64,000 nucleotides of DNA, from contig NZ_CP150233.1 in the NCBI RefSeq assembly GCF_037974265.1, forward strand, positions 2,418,001 to 2,482,000, read 5' to 3'. The notes beneath the pieces were generated by a model. The model saw nothing but the letters and a program-made list of their open reading frames with translations. It was not told where the DNA came from and did not search any database. Positions within the stretch are counted from its first letter, which is position 1; each line of letters begins with the position of its first letter. The position numbers and the translations under genes are program-made. Below are positions 37,214 to 46,925 of the stretch, piece after piece. The DNA comes from Paenibacillus sp. FSL R5-0623. Lineage in GTDB: Bacteria; Bacillota; Bacilli; Paenibacillales; Paenibacillaceae.

Positions 37214-38191
37214 ATGCACACTTATGAACAGGCGCTCCAGGCCGGAAAGCAATTTCTGCTGGAGCATGATGATTACCTGGTCGTGTCGCATGTACAGCCG
37301 GACGGTGACGCAGTCAGCTCGACGGTAACGGTGGGCTGGCTGCTGTCATGTCTGGGTAAGACATTCACGATGATTAATGAAGGTGAAATCCCCGGGCGCA
37401 TGCAATTTTTGTGGGAAGCAGGCAACATTGTGAACATGACCGAACAACCACCGCAGCGAAAATATAAAGCTGTTATCTGTGTGGATTGTGCAGACTTTGC
37501 CAGAGTAGGTTTGACACGTCATTATTTCGAAGATGATGCTGTTATCTTGAATATTGATCATCACCCTACAAATGACGGTTATGGTACAGTCAACATCATT
37601 AAGTCTGATGCTGCTGCAACGGCTGAAATCTTGTTCGATTTTCTTAACCTGTTCCAAGTAACATGGGATAAAGATGTTGCGACGGCAGTTTATACAGGAT
37701 TGCTTACCGATACAGGTGGATTCCGTTATGCCAACACCAGCCCAAATGTAATGACAACGGCCTCCAGACTGCTTGAACATGGCGTGGATGGACCCTATCT
37801 CGCCCAGACCTTGTTGGAACAGGTGACTCTTCCGCAAGTTCGGATTTTGAATCAGGCACTATCAAGCCTGCAGATGACAGATGATGGAAAGATAGCCTGG
37901 GTTGTTATTACACCAGATGATATGGTGGCTTGTGGAGCAGCAAATGAAGATCTTGAAGGGGTAGTGAACTATCCGCGCAACATTCAGGGCGTGGAAGTTG
38001 GTATCTTTTTCAAAGTCATCAACGAGAATGCGGTCAAGGTTTCTTTGCGTTCAGCTGGCAAGATTGATGTTGCTGCACTAGCCCAGACCTTTGGCGGAGG
38101 CGGGCATGTGCTCGCAGCCGGATGTCGTCTGGAAGGCAGACTTGATGATATTGTCGCAAAAGTACTGAAGCAGGTGAACTCACAATGGTAA
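37214..38191 (+). CDS. nrnA: Bifunctional oligoribonuclease/pAp phosphatase NrnA
   Basis: A 325-residue DHH-DHHA1 phosphoesterase that degrades nano-RNA and pAp. Metal motifs: HVQPDGDAVSS, VDCAD, the DHH motif in NIDHHPTN, TGLLTDTGGFRY, and the C-terminal GGGGH in FGGGGHVLAAG. I chose ATG 37214 with GAGGAG upstream. The open frame back to 37115 overlaps rbfA and does not fit the family. It ends inside the truB start (ATGGTAA). Confidence 0.95.
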   Translation: MHTYEQALQAGKQFLLEHDDYLVVSHVQPDGDAVSSTVTVGWLLSCLGKTFTMINEGEIPGRMQFLWEAGNIVNMTEQPPQRKYKAVICVDCADFARVGLTRHYFEDDAVILNIDHHPTNDGYGTVNIIKSDAAATAEILFDFLNLFQVTWDKDVATAVYTGLLTDTGGFRYANTSPNVMTTASRLLEHGVDGPYLAQTLLEQVTLPQVRILNQALSSLQMTDDGKIAWVVITPDDMVACGAANEDLEGVVNYPRNIQGVEVGIFFKVINENAVKVSLRSAGKIDVAALAQTFGGGGHVLAAGCRLEGRLDDIVAKVLKQVNSQW

Positions 38192-39108
38192 AGCCATTTG
38201 AAGGTGTACTTCCGGTATATAAACCGGCGGGATTTACTTCTCATGATGTTGTAGCCAAAATGCGTCGCATTCTCAAAATGAAGCGCATTGGGCATACGGG
38301 CACACTTGACCCACAAGTTACAGGCGTTCTGCCTCTCTGTCTTGGACGGGCGACACGTGTGGTGGAGTACATGCAGGAGCTTCCGAAGGAATATCTGACT
38401 ACGCTCAGATTGGGACTCTCTACTGACACAGAGGATATGACAGGGGAAGTCATTGAGCGGGCTGAAACGACTGTCGAAGTAACACAGGAACAGGTTCAAC
38501 AGGTGCTAGAGCAGTTTCTGGGCACGATCTCTCAAGTACCACCCATGTATTCTGCGGTAAAGGTAGACGGCAAACGTCTTTATGAGCTTGCTCGTGAAGG
38601 TAAGACGGTAGAGCGTAAGAGTCGTGAGGTCACAATCTATGAGCTCGAACTTACTGGGATTGAGACTCAGGGTGAGACCACCGATATATCCTTCCGGGCC
38701 TTATGTTCAAAAGGTACTTATATTCGGACATTGTGTGTAGACATTGGCCGGGAACTCGGATATCCATCAACCATGGTTCAACTGGAGCGTACGATATCGG
38801 CAGGTATCTCTGCGGATCGTTGTCTTCGTATTGAAGAAGTGGAACAACTCATGGCTGACGGGACTTTGGCGGAGGCGCTGATTCCTGTTGACGAGGCTAT
38901 TGCTTCAATTCCAGCCCACAAGGTTGGAGAAGAACAGACCAAAGGAGCACTGCAAGGTCAGAAACTGTCTGCGCGTCTTCTGGAACCGCCTGTGGAGCAA
39001 CCTGGTTTGCTGCGGTTGTATGCTCAGGATGGTACGTTTCTGGGGATATTTGAGCGGGATGAACTAAAACCAACGGTGAGGGCAGTTAAAGTCTTTTTGC
39101 CGGAATAA
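38185..39108 (+). CDS. truB: tRNA pseudouridine-55 synthase
   Basis: A 307-residue enzyme that makes pseudouridine 55 in the tRNA T-loop. Catalytic D42 lies in GHTGTLDPQVTG. YKPAGFTSHDVV, MYSAVKVDGKRLYELAR and SKGTYIRTLCVDIG are also typical. A C-terminal PUA-like part follows. It overlaps nrnA by 7 bases. Confidence 0.97.
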   Translation: MVKPFEGVLPVYKPAGFTSHDVVAKMRRILKMKRIGHTGTLDPQVTGVLPLCLGRATRVVEYMQELPKEYLTTLRLGLSTDTEDMTGEVIERAETTVEVTQEQVQQVLEQFLGTISQVPPMYSAVKVDGKRLYELAREGKTVERKSREVTIYELELTGIETQGETTDISFRALCSKGTYIRTLCVDIGRELGYPSTMVQLERTISAGISADRCLRIEEVEQLMADGTLAEALIPVDEAIASIPAHKVGEEQTKGALQGQKLSARLLEPPVEQPGLLRLYAQDGTFLGIFERDELKPTVRAVKVFLPE

Positions 39109-39178
39109 AGAGGTTTCGGGCTTGGAGTTGTGGTGATGCTCTAGCTTGGCCTATCTAGTGAAATGCAGGTGAATGATT

Positions 39179-40117
39179 GTGAAAACCGTAATGCTAACCT
39201 ATCCGCAGACGTTACATTCGACTGAGCTGAGCACACTGCCCCAAGTGCTTGCGATTGGTCAATTCGACGGACTGCATCTCGGACATGCAAGTGTCATTTT
39301 ATCAGCTGTCCGCATTGCGCGGGAAACGGGCATGCAGGCAGCGGTCATGACCTTTCATCCACATCCGAAGGAAGTTATGCGCAAAGGGGATTACGAGGGT
39401 TATTTAACTCCCTTGAGAGATAAAGAAGACATCTTGGCAGGAATGGGCGTTGATGTACTCTATGTGGTGGAGTTCAATAAAGATTTCTCACGGTTGACGC
39501 CGCAACAATTCGTACACGACTTGTTGATTCCTCTTCAGACACGAACAGCGGTGGTGGGTTTTGACTTCCGTTTTGGTCACAAGGGTGCAGGGGATGAACA
39601 ACTTCTTCGTACTTTGGGAGAAGGAGAGATGACGGTGGAAACTGTTCCTCCTTTCTTGTTAAATGGTCAAAAAGTGAGCAGTTCTCTCATTCGTGGCCTG
39701 TTGAAGCGTGGGGAGATGGATGAGGCCAGTCAGTGGCTTGGCCGACCTTACAGCATCAGAGGAACCGTCATTCACGGGGAGAAGCGTGGACGAACGATTG
39801 GATTTCCTACAGCCAACCTTGAACTCACGGATCATTACGTTACCCCGTCGAAGGGAGTTTACGCTGTTCGTGTGCAGTATGGCGAGCAGGAACTGCATGG
39901 CGTAATGAACCTTGGTGTGAAACCTACGTTTCACGAAAGCGGGATGAAACCTACGTTTGAAGTGCACCTTCTTGATTTTGATGGACACTTGTATGACCAG
40001 GAACTAAAGGTTGAGCTCGTTCACTATATTCGTCAAGAACGAAAGTTTGACTCCATTGATGCATTGATTAGCCAGATTCGTGAAGATGCATTAACTGCCG
40101 GCCGCCTGTTATCTTAA
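39179..40117 (+). CDS. ribF: Bifunctional riboflavin kinase/FAD synthetase
   Basis: 312 residues. The N-terminal FAD synthetase domain has GQFDGLHLGHASVI and FHPHPKEVM. The C-terminal riboflavin kinase domain has GRTIGFPTANLEL and VMNLGVKPTF. I chose GTG 39179, with AGGTGA 6 bases upstream. ATG 39173 abuts the SD. No FMN riboswitch precedes it, and it appears to be read from the infB side. Confidence 0.95.
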   Translation: MKTVMLTYPQTLHSTELSTLPQVLAIGQFDGLHLGHASVILSAVRIARETGMQAAVMTFHPHPKEVMRKGDYEGYLTPLRDKEDILAGMGVDVLYVVEFNKDFSRLTPQQFVHDLLIPLQTRTAVVGFDFRFGHKGAGDEQLLRTLGEGEMTVETVPPFLLNGQKVSSSLIRGLLKRGEMDEASQWLGRPYSIRGTVIHGEKRGRTIGFPTANLELTDHYVTPSKGVYAVRVQYGEQELHGVMNLGVKPTFHESGMKPTFEVHLLDFDGHLYDQELKVELVHYIRQERKFDSIDALISQIREDALTAGRLLS

Positions 40118-40144
40118 AGGTTCAGGATTAAATGCATGTTTACA

Positions 40145-40174
40145 TTTACTTTAACTAGGCAATTATGATATACT
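40145..40174 (+). promoter_or_regulatory. Probable SigA promoter of rpsO
   Basis: TATACT (40169-40174) with an extended TG (40166-40167) is preceded by TTTACT (40145-40150) at 18 bases. The -35 is weak. A transcript would start near 40181. Confidence 0.5.
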
Positions 40175-40180
40175 GTACTA

Positions 40181-40262
40181 CGTTGTCGATTAAGACAACA
40201 TTAACCTTGGCTTGGTTGCTTGCTCTCACCGGCGGTGACGAGGCTAATGGCGATTATATTGA
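40181..40262 (+). promoter_or_regulatory. rpsO leader with two hairpins (possible S15 feedback site)
   Basis: GTTGTC (40182-40187) pairs with GACAAC (40194-40199). TCACC (40226-40230) pairs with GGTGA (40234-40238), extended by CTC/GAG. Bacterial S15 commonly represses its own mRNA through such a leader, but the structure differs among groups, and I cannot show binding here. Confidence 0.35.
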
Positions 40263-40276
40263 AGGAGGTGAACAGG

Positions 40277-40546
40277 ATGGCATTGACTCAAGAACGTAAA
40301 CAACAACTGATCGACGAGCACAAAACTCACGAGTCCGATACAGGATCTCCAGAGGTGCAAGTTGCTATCCTTACGGAAAACATCACAAGTTTGACAAACC
40401 ACTTGCGTACGCATAAGAAAGACCACCACTCACGTCGTGGACTTTTGAAAATGGTAGGTCAACGTCGTAAGCTTTTGGCTTACGTGAAAAACAAAGATGT
40501 TAAACGTTACAGCGCACTGATCGAAATACTCGGATTGCGTCGTTAA
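40277..40546 (+). CDS. rpsO: 30S ribosomal protein S15
   Basis: 89 residues, the standard length. Signatures: [39 protein letters not shown] and [12 protein letters not shown] chose ATG 40277 with AAGGAGGTGA upstream. The open frame extends back to 40220 but is leader. S15 is a primary 16S rRNA binder. Confidence 0.98.
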   Translation: MALTQERKQQLIDEHKTHESDTGSPEVQVAILTENITSLTNHLRTHKKDHHSRRGLLKMVGQRRKLLAYVKNKDVKRYSALIEILGLRR

Positions 40547-40569
40547 TTATCGTACATGTTTTCAAAATC

Positions 40570-40636
40570 AACCTGGCTGTTATCCGTCATTCTTTTGTCT
40601 AAAAGGACAAGCGGAACTTACAGCCGGGTTGTTTTG
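40570..40636 (+). terminator. Terminator after rpsO
   Basis: AACCTGGCTG (40570-40579) pairs with CAGCCGGGTT (40621-40630) with one G-T pair. The interior also pairs (TTTGTC with GACAAG), giving a long hairpin. GTTTTG follows. Confidence 0.65.
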
Positions 40637-40670
40637 TAGATGAACATGTTGCCATATATTTGTAGATGGG

Positions 40671-40690
40671 GCTCCGTGAGGAGCTTTTGT
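40671..40690 (+). terminator. Short second hairpin in the pnp leader
   Basis: GCTCC (40671-40675), GTGA loop, GGAGC (40680-40684), then TTTTGTT. It could be a weak terminator or a processing site in the pnp 5' region. Polynucleotide phosphorylase mRNAs are often controlled through leader hairpins. Confidence 0.4.
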
Positions 40691-40805
40691 TGTGCAGGTT
40701 AGCATGTTGAAAGATTCATACATAGCTAATGAATGCAGGACAAGCAGGAAATACTGTGAATATGCAGAATCCATTGAATTAGGAACGAATAAAAGGAGGG
40801 GTTTC

Positions 40806-42908
40806 ATGGAACAGCGTGTTGAAATGCAGCTTGGTGGAAGAAAGCTTACGCTTGAGACCGGGCGTTTGGCCAAGCAGGCTAATGCTGCCGTTAAGGTAAC
40901 ATACGGGGATACCGTGGTATTGTGTACCGTGACAGCATCAAGTGAGCCGAAAGATCTGGACTTTTTCCCATTAACGGTGAACTATGAAGAAAGATTGTAC
41001 GCCGTAGGTAAAATCCCGGGAGGATTTATTAAACGTGAAGGCAGACCGAGTGAGAAAGCCATTCTTTCAAGCCGTCTGACAGACCGTCCAATTCGTCCTT
41101 TGTTCCCGGAAGGCTTCCGGAATGATGTACAAGTTCTGAATATCGTTATGAGTGTGGATCAGGATTGCGAACCGCAAATCGCTGCAATGATTGGTACATC
41201 AGCAGCATTGAGCATTTCGGATGTTCCATTCAGCGGACCGATTGGTGGCGTGAAAGTTGGACGTATTGATGGCGAGTTCATCATTAACCCAACGATTGCA
41301 CAGCTTGAAGTCAGTGATATTGAACTGGTCGTTGCAGGAACCAAAAATGCCATCATGATGGTTGAGGCCGAAGCAAACGAAGTGCCGGAAGAAGTGATGC
41401 TCGAAGCAATCATGTTTGGACATGATGAGATCCAAAATATTATTGCTGTAATCGAACAACTTGTTCAAGTTGCTGGAAAAGAAAAAATGGCTGTTAAGTT
41501 GCGTACCGTTAATGCTGAAGTTAACAGCAGTGTGCGTGAATTCGCCAGCGCTCGTCTGGTCGAAGCGGTTAAAATCGCCGAGAAGCATGCTCGTCAAGAT
41601 GCAATCGATGTAGTGAATGACGAAACCGTTGCTCACTTTGAAGAGAAATATATTGAAAGTCCGGAATTGTTCAAAGACGTGAAGGAAGTTCTGCACGATA
41701 TCGTCAAAGAAGAAGTGCGCCGTTTGATCACGCATGATAAAGTTCGTCCGGATGGACGTGGACTTGCTGAAATTCGCCCAATTGAATGTGATACATCTCT
41801 GCTGCCACGTGCACATGGTACAGGACTGTTTACGCGCGGTCAAACGCAAGCACTTAGCGTTTGTACACTTGGTGCACTGGGTGATGTTCAGATTTTGGAC
41901 GGAATCAGTCTTGAAGAAACGAAACGATTCATGCATCACTATAACTTCCCACCATTCAGCGTAGGCGAAGCGCGTCCATTGCGTGCTCCAGGTCGTCGCG
42001 AAATCGGACATGGTGCTCTGGGTGAGCGCGCTCTTTCCAAAGTGATCCCTTCCGAAACGGATTTCCCGTACACGATTCGTTTGGTATCTGAAGTTCTGGA
42101 ATCCAACGGTTCTTCATCTCAGGCAAGTATCTGTGCCAGCACTTTGGCTATGATGGATGCAGGTGTTCCAATCAAAGCTCCGGTTGCGGGTGTAGCTATG
42201 GGTCTGATCAAAGATGGAGATCATGTATCCATTCTGAGTGATATTCAGGGTATGGAAGATCACCTCGGTGACATGGACTTCAAGGTAGCAGGAACACCAG
42301 CAGGTGTAACTGCAATCCAAATGGACATCAAAATTGCTGGTATTAATCGTCAAATTTTGTCTGATGCATTGGCGCAAGCCAAAGAAGGTCGTATGCACAT
42401 TTTGGGCAAAATGAACGAAATTTTGAAAACTCCACGTGAGCAGTTATCACAATATGCGCCTAAAATTACAACGATGCATATCAATCCGGACAAAATCCGT
42501 GATGTTATCGGTGCAGGTGGTAAAATTATCAATAAAATCATCGAAGAAACCGGTGTTAAAATTGATATTGAACAGGATGGACGTGTCTTTATCGCTTCTT
42601 CCAACCAGGAGATGAATGATAAAGCTAAATCGATCATCGAAGGAATCGTACGTGAAGTACTGGTCGGCGAGATTTATGTCGGTAAAGTAAAACGTGTTGA
42701 GAAATTCGGTGCATTTGTTGAAGTTCTCCCGAACAAAGAAGGTCTGGTACACATCTCACAACTGTCTACAGAACGTGTTGCCAAAGTGGAAGATGTTGTA
42801 GCTATTGGTGATTCCATTACGGTAAAAGTAACGGAAATTGACCCACAAGGTCGAATCAACTTGTCCCGTAAAGCAGTTTTGACTGCTGAAGCTCCGGCTC
42901 AATCCTAG
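40806..42908 (+). CDS. pnp: Polynucleotide phosphorylase
   Basis: A 700-residue phosphorolytic 3'-5' exoribonuclease. Two RNase PH domains (about 10-230 and 310-540, with [12 protein letters not shown] and the [21 protein letters not shown] region, split), a KH domain ([18 protein letters not shown]) and an S1 domain ([20 protein letters not shown], split). I chose ATG 40806 with AGGAGGGG upstream. The frame is open back to 40692 through leader sequence. Confidence 0.98.
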   Translation: MEQRVEMQLGGRKLTLETGRLAKQANAAVKVTYGDTVVLCTVTASSEPKDLDFFPLTVNYEERLYAVGKIPGGFIKREGRPSEKAILSSRLTDRPIRPLFPEGFRNDVQVLNIVMSVDQDCEPQIAAMIGTSAALSISDVPFSGPIGGVKVGRIDGEFIINPTIAQLEVSDIELVVAGTKNAIMMVEAEANEVPEEVMLEAIMFGHDEIQNIIAVIEQLVQVAGKEKMAVKLRTVNAEVNSSVREFASARLVEAVKIAEKHARQDAIDVVNDETVAHFEEKYIESPELFKDVKEVLHDIVKEEVRRLITHDKVRPDGRGLAEIRPIECDTSLLPRAHGTGLFTRGQTQALSVCTLGALGDVQILDGISLEETKRFMHHYNFPPFSVGEARPLRAPGRREIGHGALGERALSKVIPSETDFPYTIRLVSEVLESNGSSSQASICASTLAMMDAGVPIKAPVAGVAMGLIKDGDHVSILSDIQGMEDHLGDMDFKVAGTPAGVTAIQMDIKIAGINRQILSDALAQAKEGRMHILGKMNEILKTPREQLSQYAPKITTMHINPDKIRDVIGAGGKIINKIIEETGVKIDIEQDGRVFIASSNQEMNDKAKSIIEGIVREVLVGEIYVGKVKRVEKFGAFVEVLPNKEGLVHISQLSTERVAKVEDVVAIGDSITVKVTEIDPQGRINLSRKAVLTAEAPAQS

Positions 42909-42947
42909 GATACCGAAGCGACAGGTTATAAATGGATAGATTGAATG

Positions 42948-42981
42948 AAGAGACAGAATGTGAATTTCTGGCTCTTTTTTT
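42948..42981 (+). terminator. Terminator after pnp
   Basis: AAGAGACAGAA (42948-42958) pairs with TTTCTGGCTCTT, with one mismatch, and seven T follow (42975-42981). Confidence 0.75.
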
Positions 42982-43025
42982 AACGTTTAAATATGTAAAG
43001 CAAAGATGAAAACATGGCTTAGCAT

Positions 43026-43054
43026 TCATATTCTTGCCCTTGTCCTCATATGAT
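43026..43054 (+). promoter_or_regulatory. Sigma-E-like promoter of ylxY
   Basis: TCATATT (43026-43032) fits the sigma-E -35 consensus KMATATT at all seven positions. CATATGAT (43047-43054) fits the -10 CATACAMT at six of eight. The spacing is 14 bases, as in B. subtilis. The start of ylxY is 30 bases downstream. This would place ylxY in the mother cell early in sporulation. Confidence 0.6.
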
Positions 43055-43083
43055 GGGGACAAAGACGGCGGGAGGATGGAGCT

Positions 43084-44079
43084 GTGGGAAACCAATCCAA
43101 AAAGCTGGCGGCTGTTCTGGCGGGTGTGACTGCGGTCATATTGATCGGACAAGTTGGCAGTGTACGTACATACATTACGGAGATCCGTGATGGGCCAGGT
43201 ACGCAAAATGCTTTTGACATGTTTAAGGAAGCAACTGGAGAAGATGCGCTGTTGTCTGCGATTCGGGATAAAGCGGCTGAAACGAAAATTGCTCCGGTGA
43301 ATGCCAGAGTGGATCGGGTATGGAAAGCAATTCCTGGTTATAATGGCATGGAGATTGATGTGGAAGCGACATATCGTAAGGCGCTGAGTGGAACGTTGAA
43401 TACCAAAATAGCGTATGTCTACCGTCAGATTGAGCCGGAGATTCAGCTTAAAGATTTGGGTGCACATCCGATCTATCGGGGAAATGCAAACAAACCGATG
43501 GTTTCTTTTATGATTAATGTTGCCTGGGGGAACGAATACATTAAACCGATGCTGGATACACTCGATGCCGAGAAAGTAAAGGCTACTTTTTTTCTGGATG
43601 GAAGTTGGTTAAGCAAAAACGTTGAACTGGCCAAAGAAATTCAGAAGCGTGGACATGAGATGTCCAATCATGCGTATTCTCACCCTAATATGAGTCGATT
43701 GAGCGCAGAACGGGCCAAGCTGGAAATTAGCAAAACCCAGGATCTGCTCCATAAAACACTGGGTGTAGAGAATCGTTGGTTTGCTCCGCCTTCCGGTGAC
43801 TTTAATCAGAAGACCGTTGACATTGCTTCATCCATGGGACTGCAAACCGTGTTATGGACAGTAGATACTGTGGATTGGCGTAAGCCAAGCCCGGATGCCG
43901 TTGTTGCTAAAATCGCAAAAAATACCGAGGCAGGCACGTTAATTCTAATGCACCCTACAGCTGCTTCTTCGGGAGCTTTAAAGGGCATGATTCAATCCAT
44001 ACGGGCCAAAGGTCTGGTGCTCGGAACAGTAAGTGAGACGCTCTCTTCGGAACGTGTAGATACCTCTGCGGTTGAGTGA
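43084..44079 (+). CDS. ylxY: YlxY-type polysaccharide deacetylase-like protein
   Basis: A 331-residue secreted or membrane-anchored protein with a NodB fold. An N-terminal hydrophobic anchor (about 9-25) is followed by a linker domain, then NodB (about 140-320). The metal-binding His pair is kept in SNHAYSHPNMS, but the usual TFDDG motif reads MINVAWG, so the catalytic and first metal Asp are missing. ATFFLDGSWL and FAPPSGDFN are present. It starts at GTG 43084 after GGGAGGATGGAG. A sigma-E-like promoter precedes it. Confidence 0.9.
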   Translation: MGNQSKKLAAVLAGVTAVILIGQVGSVRTYITEIRDGPGTQNAFDMFKEATGEDALLSAIRDKAAETKIAPVNARVDRVWKAIPGYNGMEIDVEATYRKALSGTLNTKIAYVYRQIEPEIQLKDLGAHPIYRGNANKPMVSFMINVAWGNEYIKPMLDTLDAEKVKATFFLDGSWLSKNVELAKEIQKRGHEMSNHAYSHPNMSRLSAERAKLEISKTQDLLHKTLGVENRWFAPPSGDFNQKTVDIASSMGLQTVLWTVDTVDWRKPSPDAVVAKIAKNTEAGTLILMHPTAASSGALKGMIQSIRAKGLVLGTVSETLSSERVDTSAVE

Positions 44080-44178
44080 ACGTTGTTTTTTTGTTAATAT
44101 CAAAAAGTTGGAACCAAATGTCGATTTCAATTTCAAGGTTGAGATCAAGGCAATTATAGAGATGTAGGAGGGCCAACC

Positions 44179-45462
44179 ATGAAAAAAATTCAGCTGGGCA
44201 ATGGCCTCAGAGTTGTCATGGAACAGATACCGACCTGCCGTTCTGTGTCTTTCGGAATATGGGTCAAGACAGGTTCGCGCAATGAGCAACCTGCAAGTAA
44301 CGGAGTATCACATTTTATTGAACACATGTTGTTCAAAGGAACAGATCGTTATGATGCCAAGGCGATTGCGGAGCAGTTCGATGCGATTGGCGGTAACGTG
44401 AATGCGTTCACTTCCAAAGAATACACGTGTTATTATGCTAAAGTGTTGGATGAACATTTGCCGATTGCGGTTGATGTATTGTCTGATATGTTTTTCCGCT
44501 CCAAAATGGATGATGGTGAATTGATCAAGGAGAAAAACGTCATTCTGGAAGAAATCTCGATGTATGAAGATACGCCTGATGATATGGTTCATGATCTGAT
44601 GGCCTTGGCCGCCTATGGTGAGCATCCACTCGCATACCCAATCCTGGGTACGGAAGAACGTCTCAAAGCGATGGATTCCAGTCATCTGCGTGCATATATG
44701 AAGGAGCACTACACGATTGAGAACACAGTCATTAGTATCGCGGGTAATATTGATGACAGTGTAATCGATTTGATGGAGAAGCATTTTGGTGCTTTTGATG
44801 TAAATGGAGTAACAGAAGCAGTCACGATGCCAGCCTTCCAAAGCGGACAGCTCTTTCATAAAAAGAAAACGGAACAGAATCATATCTGTATTTCGTTCCC
44901 GGGCTGTAAAATCGGAGATCCGCTGCAATTCGCTATGGTTGTTCTGAATAACGCCATTGGTGGAGGCATGAGCTCCAGACTGTTCCAGGAAATTCGTGAG
45001 AAACGGGGTCTTGCGTACTCCGTGTATTCCTATCATAGCTCTCATGCAGACAGCGGACTTTTCACGATATATGCAGGTACAGCACCAAAACAGACCAAAG
45101 AAGTGCTCGATCTGACCAAAGAGGTTCTGCGCGACCTGGCTGTAAACGGCTTGTCCGAAGATGAACTTCGTAAAGGAAAAGAACAGCTGAAAGGCAGCTT
45201 GATTCTGAGCTTGGAAAGCACAGGTAGTCGCATGAATCGTCTGGGTAAAAACGAGCTGATGCTGGGCAGACACCATACGCTGGATGAGATGATCACCAAA
45301 ATTGAGCAAGTTACCATGGACGATATTAACGCGGTACTTGATCTGATGTTTGCTGAGCCTTTTGCACTTGCTATGGTTGGCGCTTCAGATAAGACGATCG
45401 CTGGATTAAGAAGGGATGATTTTGTTGCATTACGTTCAAATACAGAAACTGCCGGGCAATGA
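44179..45462 (+). CDS. mlpA: M16 zinc peptidase MlpA (YmxG/PqqL family)
   Basis: 427 residues. The inverted zinc motif H45-F-I-E48-H49 is followed by the distant Glu in [15 protein letters not shown] (split by one residue class). A C-terminal M16 domain carries [22 protein letters not shown] (split). The protein has the mitochondrial-processing-peptidase-like two-domain layout. GTAGGAGGG precedes ATG 44179. The 3' end overlaps dut by about 47 bases. Confidence 0.94.
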   Translation: MKKIQLGNGLRVVMEQIPTCRSVSFGIWVKTGSRNEQPASNGVSHFIEHMLFKGTDRYDAKAIAEQFDAIGGNVNAFTSKEYTCYYAKVLDEHLPIAVDVLSDMFFRSKMDDGELIKEKNVILEEISMYEDTPDDMVHDLMALAAYGEHPLAYPILGTEERLKAMDSSHLRAYMKEHYTIENTVISIAGNIDDSVIDLMEKHFGAFDVNGVTEAVTMPAFQSGQLFHKKKTEQNHICISFPGCKIGDPLQFAMVVLNNAIGGGMSSRLFQEIREKRGLAYSVYSYHSSHADSGLFTIYAGTAPKQTKEVLDLTKEVLRDLAVNGLSEDELRKGKEQLKGSLILSLESTGSRMNRLGKNELMLGRHHTLDEMITKIEQVTMDDINAVLDLMFAEPFALAMVGASDKTIAGLRRDDFVALRSNTETAGQ

Positions 45463-45868
45463 AGATATTAAACTGCCTCAAAAAATGTCGGAGCTGGCAT
45501 CCGGCTTTGATGTAGTAGCTGCACTTCAGGAAGATATTGTATTGCAGCCGGGTCAGCGTACGCTGATTCCTACCGGACTTGCGATGGCAATGCCAGCTGG
45601 ATTGGAAGCACAGATCCGTCCTCGGAGCGGACTGGCTTTCAAACATGGTATTACCTGCCTCAACACACCGGGGACCATTGATGCAGATTATCGCGGAGAA
45701 GTTAAAGTGCTGTTGATTAATCTGGGTCAGGAACCGTTCACGATTGTACGGGGAGAGCGCATCGCACAGATCGTCTTCCAGACCGTACCTGTGGTTGAAT
45801 TGACGGAAGTGAATGAACTTTCTGAAACGGTACGTGGCGAAGGCGGATTTGGCCACACCGGGAAATAA
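45416..45868 (+). CDS. dut: dUTP diphosphatase
   Basis: About 150 residues, a trimeric dUTPase that keeps uracil out of DNA and makes dUMP. Motifs: GFDVVA-type motif 1, [30 protein letters not shown] (split), and the P-loop-like C-terminus [13 protein letters not shown] 45416 abuts AAGGG. TTG 45422 or 45425 would give better spacing and a start nearer the family norm. The gene overlaps mlpA. Confidence 0.93.
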   Translation: MILLHYVQIQKLPGNEDIKLPQKMSELASGFDVVAALQEDIVLQPGQRTLIPTGLAMAMPAGLEAQIRPRSGLAFKHGITCLNTPGTIDADYRGEVKVLLINLGQEPFTIVRGERIAQIVFQTVPVVELTEVNELSETVRGEGGFGHTGK

Positions 45869-45892
45869 GCAGCGAAAATATACCTATTCTTT

Positions 45893-45924
45893 AGAGTCGT
45901 CCCTGACAGGGGCGGCTCTTTTTT
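45893..45924 (+). terminator. Terminator after dut
   Basis: AGAGTCGTCCC (45893-45903), loop TGACA, GGGGCGGCTCT (45909-45919) with two G-T pairs, then six T. It separates dut from the sporulation genes dpaAB. Confidence 0.8.
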
Positions 45925-45964
45925 ACATTCGAGAAACGGACGGTGGAATGCAATTATTGTTTTC

Positions 45965-45992
45965 ACCCCCCTGTGGGCCCCTGCATACGATA
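45965..45992 (+). promoter_or_regulatory. Sigma-K-like promoter of dpaAB
   Basis: AC (45965-45966) lies 17 bases upstream of CATACGATA (45984-45992), an exact match to the sigma-K -10 pattern CATAnnnTA. The dpaA start is 34 bases downstream. In B. subtilis the spoVF (dpaAB) operon is known to be sigma-K dependent. Confidence 0.65.
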
Positions 45993-46025
45993 AGGCATAC
46001 ATGTGGTGAAAGGAGTGACGTCCCG

Positions 46026-46925
46026 ATGCTGACCGGAGTCCGGATTGTAGTCCTGGGCGGAGATGCGCGGCAGCTTGAAGTCATTCAAAAGTGCGCTGAG
46101 CTGGATGCAACGGTAAGTGTGGTGGGTTTCGATAAAATAGAGCGTTCCATTCCAGGGATCGAGCACCAGGAACTGGAGGATGAAGTGTTTGCTTCTGCAG
46201 ATGTACTGGTACTGCCTGTCGTCGGTTGCGATGACCAGGGAAAAGTAAGTACTTCATTCAGTGACACACCGATCTATTTGAAAAAGGAACATATTGCAGC
46301 ATTACCAGAGCATTGTATTGTGTTCACAGGTATGGCAAAGCCGTTCCTGCGCGAACTTTGTCTTGAAAATGGGCTGCGACTTGTTGAAGTACTTGATCGT
46401 GATGATATTGCACTTTACAACTCTATTCCAACAGCTGAGGGAGCCATCGCCATAGCTATTCGGGAGACGGACTTCACAATCCATGGTTCGGAATGCATTG
46501 TGCTTGGCATTGGTCGAACAGGATTCACAATGGCCAAAACATTGCAGGGACTTGGAGCAAATGTACGGGTGGGAATCAGGCGGGAAGAGGATGCTGCCCG
46601 CGCTACAATAATGGGCTGGAAGCCTTTCATGACAACGGATTTGGCCGCTCAAACCGGGGAAGTTGACTTGCTTTTTAATACGATACCGACTATGATAATC
46701 ACAGCACAAATCCTGTCCAGAATGCCGCAAAAGGCTGTCATTATCGACCTCGCATCCGCTCCTGGCGGCTGTGATTTCAGGTATGCTGACAAACGCGGTA
46801 TCAAAGCGCTACTTGCGCCTGGCCTCCCCGGCATTGTTGCTCCCAAAACGGCTGGCGGCATTATTGCCGACGCGTTGATCCGTTTGCTTTTGGAAGAACA
46901 GAACGCACGGGAGGTTAAATCATGA
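46026..46925 (+). CDS. dpaA: Dipicolinate synthase subunit A
   Basis: A 299-residue NAD(P)-binding subunit (SpoVFA) that makes dipicolinic acid from the lysine pathway intermediate in the mother cell. The N-terminal part has RIVVLGGDARQLEVI. The Rossmann motif is VLGIGRTGFTMAKTL. The C-terminal part has IDLASAPGGCDF. I chose ATG 46026 with AAGGAG about 10 bases upstream. The frame is open back into dut, but that part is not family-like. It overlaps dpaB by ATGA. Confidence 0.96.
   Translation: MLTGVRIVVLGGDARQLEVIQKCAELDATVSVVGFDKIERSIPGIEHQELEDEVFASADVLVLPVVGCDDQGKVSTSFSDTPIYLKKEHIAALPEHCIVFTGMAKPFLRELCLENGLRLVEVLDRDDIALYNSIPTAEGAIAIAIRETDFTIHGSECIVLGIGRTGFTMAKTLQGLGANVRVGIRREEDAARATIMGWKPFMTTDLAAQTGEVDLLFNTIPTMIITAQILSRMPQKAVIIDLASAPGGCDFRYADKRGIKALLAPGLPGIVAPKTAGGIIADALIRLLLEEQNAREVKS

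Noticed and set aside
39109..39178. FMN riboswitch before ribF
   Set aside because: The gap is only 70 bases and has no RFN-element motifs.
41199..42011. Long open frame on the - strand (270 codons)
   Set aside because: It is antisense to pnp, with low-quality composition and no SD.
44308..45309. Long open frame on the - strand (333 codons)
   Set aside because: It is antisense to mlpA, which has a full zinc motif and family length. The antisense product resembles no protein.
45813..46025. N-terminal extension of dpaA into dut
   Set aside because: The frame is open, but it covers the dut end and its terminator. ATG 46026 has a good SD and fits the family length.
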